Positions 60,837 through 64,000 of a stretch of DNA of 64,000 bases are shown here, piece by piece. Numbering within the stretch: the first letter of the stretch is position 1; each line of letters opens with the position of its first letter. The position numbers and the translations under genes were made by a program. The stretch comes from Malikia sp. (lineage in GTDB: Bacteria; Pseudomonadota; Gammaproteobacteria; Burkholderiales; Burkholderiaceae_C). The DNA lies in contig NZ_JAQTZS010000001.1 of the NCBI RefSeq assembly GCF_028687635.1, positions 124,001 through 188,000 of the forward strand, written 5' to 3'. The notes beneath the pieces were generated by a model, which worked only from the letters and a program-made list of their open reading frames with translations, had not been told where the DNA came from and did not search any database.

Positions 60837-62987
60837 TCAGGCCTTGAGGTAGTCGGATTTGCCGCCGAGCCAGCGATCGACATGCCGCTGGGCCTGGCGC
60901 GGCCAGTGCGCCAGCATGACGGGCGCCCAGGCGCGCGCCCATTCGAGCAGGTGGCTGTCGGTGGTGAGATCGGCGAAGCGCAGCATGGCGGCGCCGGACT
61001 GGCGCGCGCCGAGGAACTCGCCGGGGCCGCGGATCTCGAGGTCGCGCCGGGCGATCTCGAAGCCATCCTGGGTTTCGGCCATGGCGCGCAGGCGGTCACG
61101 CGCGGTCTCGCTCAGGCGCCCCGACTCGTTGGTGGAATACAGCAGCAGGCAGGCCGAGGCCGCCGCGCCGCGACCGACCCGGCCGCGCAGCTGGTGCAGC
61201 TGGCTCAGGCCGAAACGCTCGGCATGCTCGATCACCATCAGCGAGGCATTGGGCACGTCGACGCCGACCTCGATCACGGTGGTGCTCACCAGCACGCCCA
61301 TGGCGCCGGCACTGAACAGCGCCATCACGGCCTTCTTCTCGGCCGGCGGCATGCGCGAGTGCAGCAGGCCGACCAGCACTGGCGTGCCGTCGGCATTGCG
61401 CAGTCCCTCCATCGCGGCGCCGAGTTCAAGGTGGGCCTCGGTCGCGTTGCGCAGGTCGAGCGCCTCGCTCTCCTCGATCAGCGGGCAGACCCAGTAGACC
61501 TGGCGCCCCTGCGCGACCTGGGCCCGGATGCGGCCGATGACCTCGTCGCGCCGGCTGTCGGAGACGGTCTTGGTCACGATCGGGCTGCGCCCGGGCGGCA
61601 GCTCGTCGATGGTCGAGACGTCGAGGTCGGCGTAATAGCTCATCGCGAGCGTGCGCGGGATCGGCGTCGCGCTCATCATCAGCAGATGCGGCTCGAAACC
61701 CGCGCCCTGCATCTTCTCGCGCAAGGCCAGGCGCTGGGCGACGCCGAAGCGGTGCTGCTCGTCGATCACGGCCAGCGCCAGCTGCTGGAACTGGACCTGC
61801 TGCTGGATCACGGCGTGGGTGCCGACCACCAGCGCCGCCTCACCCGAGGCGATGCGCGCCAGCATGGCGCCGCGCTCCTTCTTTTTCTGGCTGCCGGTCA
61901 GCCAGGCCACGCACTTGCCCAGCGGCGCCAACAGGGACTCGAGCCAGCCGACCAGCTTGCTGAAATGCTGCTCGGCCAGGATCTCGGTCGGTGCCATCAG
62001 CGCGCATTGCCAGCCGGCATCGATCGCGACCGTGGCGGCCAGTGCCGCGACCACGGTCTTGCCGCTGCCAACATCGCCCTGCAGCAGGCGGTGCATGGGC
62101 ACCGGACGCGCCAGGTCGGCCACGATCTCGCCGACGACGCGGGCCTGCGCCCCGGTCAGGCCGAAGGGCAAGGCGGCCAGCAGCTGCTGGTCCAGGCCAC
62201 CCGGGTGGCAGCGCAGCGCCGGCGCGCGCAGCAGGTCGCGCTCCTGCTTGGCGCGCTGTTGCGAGAGCTGCTGCGCCAGCAACTCCTCGGCCTTCAGGCG
62301 CTGCCAGGCCGGGTGGCTGCGATCCTCCAGCGCCACCAGCGAGGTATCGGGCCTGGGGTGATGCAGGAAATGCAGCGCCTCGCGCAGCGTCCAGGACGCT
62401 TCCATCGCCCCGCCGGGTCCGCGTCGGCGCAGGCCGGGACAGTCGGCGACGGCCTCGGGCGGCACGGTGTCATCCAAGTCGGCGCGATCGAGTCCGCCGA
62501 GCACCGCGCGGCGCAGATAGGCCTGCGGCAGCCCGGCGCTGGTCGGGTAGACGGGCGTGAGCGCATCGGGCAGCTCGCCACCGGCGACGCGGAAGGTCGG
62601 GTGCATCATGGTCCAGCCCAGGAAGCCGCCGCGCAGCTCGCCACGGGCCCGGATCTGCTCGCCGACCGCCAGCGTCTTCTGGTGCGAGGGGTAGAAGCTG
62701 AAGAAGCGCAGCGTGCAGCGGCCGCTGCCATCATCGAGCACCACCAGCAGCTGGCGCCGCGCACCGAGGCTGACCTCGCAGGAGGTCACGATGCCCTCGA
62801 TCTGGACCTCTTCGCCCTCGCGGGCGTCGCGCAGGCGCACGATGCGGGTCTCGTCCTCGTAGCGCAGCGGCAGGTGCAGCGCCAGGTCGATCGCGCGCAC
62901 CAGCCCGAGCTTGCGCAGCGCTTTCTGCGGCGCGGACAAGGGCTTGCTGGCGGATGCCGGCGGCGAAGCGGACGGAACGGCTGACAT
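60837..62987 (-). CDS. recG: ATP-dependent DNA helicase RecG
   Basis: 716 residues. A wedge (OB) domain at about 15-200 is followed by superfamily 2 motifs: GDVGSGKTVVAAL (Walker A), VIDEQHRFGVAQR (DExH), and MMSATPIPRTLAMSYYADL (motif III). The C-terminal QLHQLRGRVGRG is motif VI. RecG regresses stalled forks and branch-migrates junctions. Length is slightly above the norm because of a short serine/alanine-rich N-terminus. First gene of recG-oxyR-ubiA; divergent from the LysR gene. Confidence 0.96.
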   Translation of the reverse strand: MSAVPSASPPASASKPLSAPQKALRKLGLVRAIDLALHLPLRYEDETRIVRLRDAREGEEVQIEGIVTSCEVSLGARRQLLVVLDDGSGRCTLRFFSFYPSHQKTLAVGEQIRARGELRGGFLGWTMMHPTFRVAGGELPDALTPVYPTSAGLPQAYLRRAVLGGLDRADLDDTVPPEAVADCPGLRRRGPGGAMEASWTLREALHFLHHPRPDTSLVALEDRSHPAWQRLKAEELLAQQLSQQRAKQERDLLRAPALRCHPGGLDQQLLAALPFGLTGAQARVVGEIVADLARPVPMHRLLQGDVGSGKTVVAALAATVAIDAGWQCALMAPTEILAEQHFSKLVGWLESLLAPLGKCVAWLTGSQKKKERGAMLARIASGEAALVVGTHAVIQQQVQFQQLALAVIDEQHRFGVAQRLALREKMQGAGFEPHLLMMSATPIPRTLAMSYYADLDVSTIDELPPGRSPIVTKTVSDSRRDEVIGRIRAQVAQGRQVYWVCPLIEESEALDLRNATEAHLELGAAMEGLRNADGTPVLVGLLHSRMPPAEKKAVMALFSAGAMGVLVSTTVIEVGVDVPNASLMVIEHAERFGLSQLHQLRGRVGRGAAASACLLLYSTNESGRLSETARDRLRAMAETQDGFEIARRDLEIRGPGEFLGARQSGAAMLRFADLTTDSHLLEWARAWAPVMLAHWPRQAQRHVDRWLGGKSDYLKA

Positions 62988-63071
62988 GGTGGCATTTTGC
63001 CGCAGCCGGACCGGCTTTGCGACTGAACGGAAAAGCAGACAATCGCATCATCAATTTAAAGAAAAACAAGC

Positions 63072-63953
63072 ATGAGCCTGGCGTTCAATTACCGGCACCT
63101 GTATTACTTCTGGATCGTCGCCAAGGAAGGCGGCATGACGCGCGCCGCCGCGCGGCTGGACATGGCGGTGCAGACCGTCAGCGCCCAGGTGCGCGAGCTG
63201 GAGCGCGACCTCGGCTGCCAGCTGCTCAAGCCAGCCGGGCGCGGGCTGGCGCTGACCGAGGCCGGCATCGCGGCGCTGCGCCAGGCCGAGCAGATCTTCC
63301 AGCTCGGCGAGGTGCTGCCCGAGCGGGTGCGGGCGGCGGCACAGGCGCCCGCCATGCGGCTGGCGGTCGGGATCGCCGACGGGCTGGCCAAGCTGGAGGT
63401 GCAGCGCCTGCTGCAGCCGGTGCTGGCCACGCCGGACCTGCGGCTGGTCTGCCACGAGGGCGAGATGGCCGACCTGCTGGCCGAGCTCGCGGTACACCAG
63501 CTCGACATGGTGCTGTCCGACCACCCGGCCCCGTTCAACCCGCACCTGAAGGTGCACAGCCACCCGCTGGGCAGCACCGGCATGGGCTGGTACGCGACGC
63601 CGCGCTGGTGGGAGCAGGCCCAGGCCGGTTTCCCGGCCTCGCTGCAGGATGTGCCGGTGCTGCTGCCCACCACCCATTCGATCGTGCGCGCCCACCTCGA
63701 CCAGTGGCTGGCCCAGCTGGGCCTGCGTCCGCGCGTGGTTGGCGAATTCGAGGACAGCGCCCTGCTCGAAACCTTCGGCGGCGCGGGCCTTGGCGTCTTC
63801 CCGGCGGCACTCGCGCTGGAAGGCGCGCTGCTGCAGCGGCATCAGGCCCGGCTGCTCGGTGCCTGCGCGGGCGTCGAGGAGCATTACTACGCGATCAGCA
63901 CCGAGCGCAAGGTGCAGCATCCGCTGCTGCGCCAGCTGCTGGCGCAGGACTGA
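63072..63953 (+). CDS. LysR-type transcriptional regulator, NhaR-like
   Basis: 293 residues. The N-terminal helix-turn-helix FNYRHLYYFWIVAKEGGMTR is the NhaR-type start, in which the usual LysR LxxF is replaced by YRHLYYFW. VQTVSAQVRELERDLGCQLL follows as the recognition helix. The effector domain has AVGIADGLAKLEVQRLL and ends near the window edge. NhaR activates the Na+/H+ antiporter gene in E. coli; no nhaA is next to this gene, so the target is unknown. Confidence 0.85.
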   Translation: MSLAFNYRHLYYFWIVAKEGGMTRAAARLDMAVQTVSAQVRELERDLGCQLLKPAGRGLALTEAGIAALRQAEQIFQLGEVLPERVRAAAQAPAMRLAVGIADGLAKLEVQRLLQPVLATPDLRLVCHEGEMADLLAELAVHQLDMVLSDHPAPFNPHLKVHSHPLGSTGMGWYATPRWWEQAQAGFPASLQDVPVLLPTTHSIVRAHLDQWLAQLGLRPRVVGEFEDSALLETFGGAGLGVFPAALALEGALLQRHQARLLGACAGVEEHYYAISTERKVQHPLLRQLLAQD

Positions 63954-63962
63954 AGCGGCCGC

Positions 63963-64000
63963 TCAAGCCAGCGCGGCGTGCAGCTCGACCAGGGCCAACG
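63963..64000 (-). CDS. Possible C-terminal end of a minus-strand gene (3' end only)
   Basis: On the minus strand the last 38 nt encode LALVELHAALA then TGA, with codon use like the neighbours. The rest lies beyond the window, so no function can be given. It may equally be noncoding. Confidence 0.3.
   Translation of the reverse strand, partial: LALVELHAALA

Overview
This window is a GC-rich chromosomal segment from a betaproteobacterium. The order is almost certainly Burkholderiales, and gene content resembles Comamonadaceae or the Leptothrix/Rubrivivax group. Evidence is the protein similarity I recognise (BCCP, S4, L5, PilB, the proteobacterial GshA type), the kdsD-kdsC-lptC block and the metX-metW pair. 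Nearly all of it is core housekeeping sequence, densely packed with many 4-nt ATGA or GTGA overlaps. There is no CRISPR array, rRNA operon, insertion sequence or prophage.

Layout. 1-4.9 kb: the end of an IclR-type regulator, a CbiM-like membrane protein, ffh, a CcsA-type membrane protein, a PP0621-like protein, ampD and a small histone-H1-like gene. 4.9-7.6 kb: accB-accC-prmA on the minus strand. 7.7-10.8 kb: pilB-pilC. 10.8-18.6 kb: a minus-strand signalling operon of four overlapping genes that sits between pilC and pilD. It encodes a 2-TM GAF protein, a hybrid histidine kinase, a dCache-GAF protein and a REC/HD-GYP response regulator. 18.7-21.2 kb: pilD-coaE-zapD-yacG. 21.2-23.8 kb: argJ, a DUF815-type ATPase and a Nudix hydrolase, overlapping. 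23.9-26.2 kb: a variable spot with a secreted hypothetical, a lower-GC YadA-like trimeric autotransporter and gene remnants, including a truncated metallo-beta-lactamase-fold phosphodiesterase.

26.2-33.6 kb: pyrF, a class II amidotransferase, gshA-kup-gshB and an MFS transporter. 33.7-40 kb: a chemoreceptor, an M20 peptidase, apt and a KefB-type antiporter. 40-42.2 kb: kdsD-kdsC-lptC for LPS synthesis and export. 42.3-43.9 kb: a glycine-rich RRM protein and a formate/nitrite-type channel. 43.9-47.8 kb: metX-metW behind what I read as a SAM-II riboswitch with its own terminator, then ilvD. 47.8-48.6 kb: an enoyl-CoA hydratase-like gene. 48.7-57.8 kb: the fused spc and alpha ribosomal operons, rplN through rplQ, with an initiator tRNA-fMet gene at the very end. 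58-64 kb: proC, ubiA, oxyR, recG, an NhaR-like regulator, and 38 nt that may be the end of another gene.

The most notable items are (i) the signalling operon inside the pil cluster, whose three membrane proteins carry one paralogous GAF domain and whose regulator carries intact HD and GYP motifs, suggesting c-di-GMP control near type IV pilus genes; (ii) the SAM-II/terminator leader of metX; (iii) the decayed junction next to the YadA-like gene; and (iv) initiator tRNA placed in the ribosomal protein/RNA polymerase operon. All function calls come from reading motifs by eye; no database search was run.
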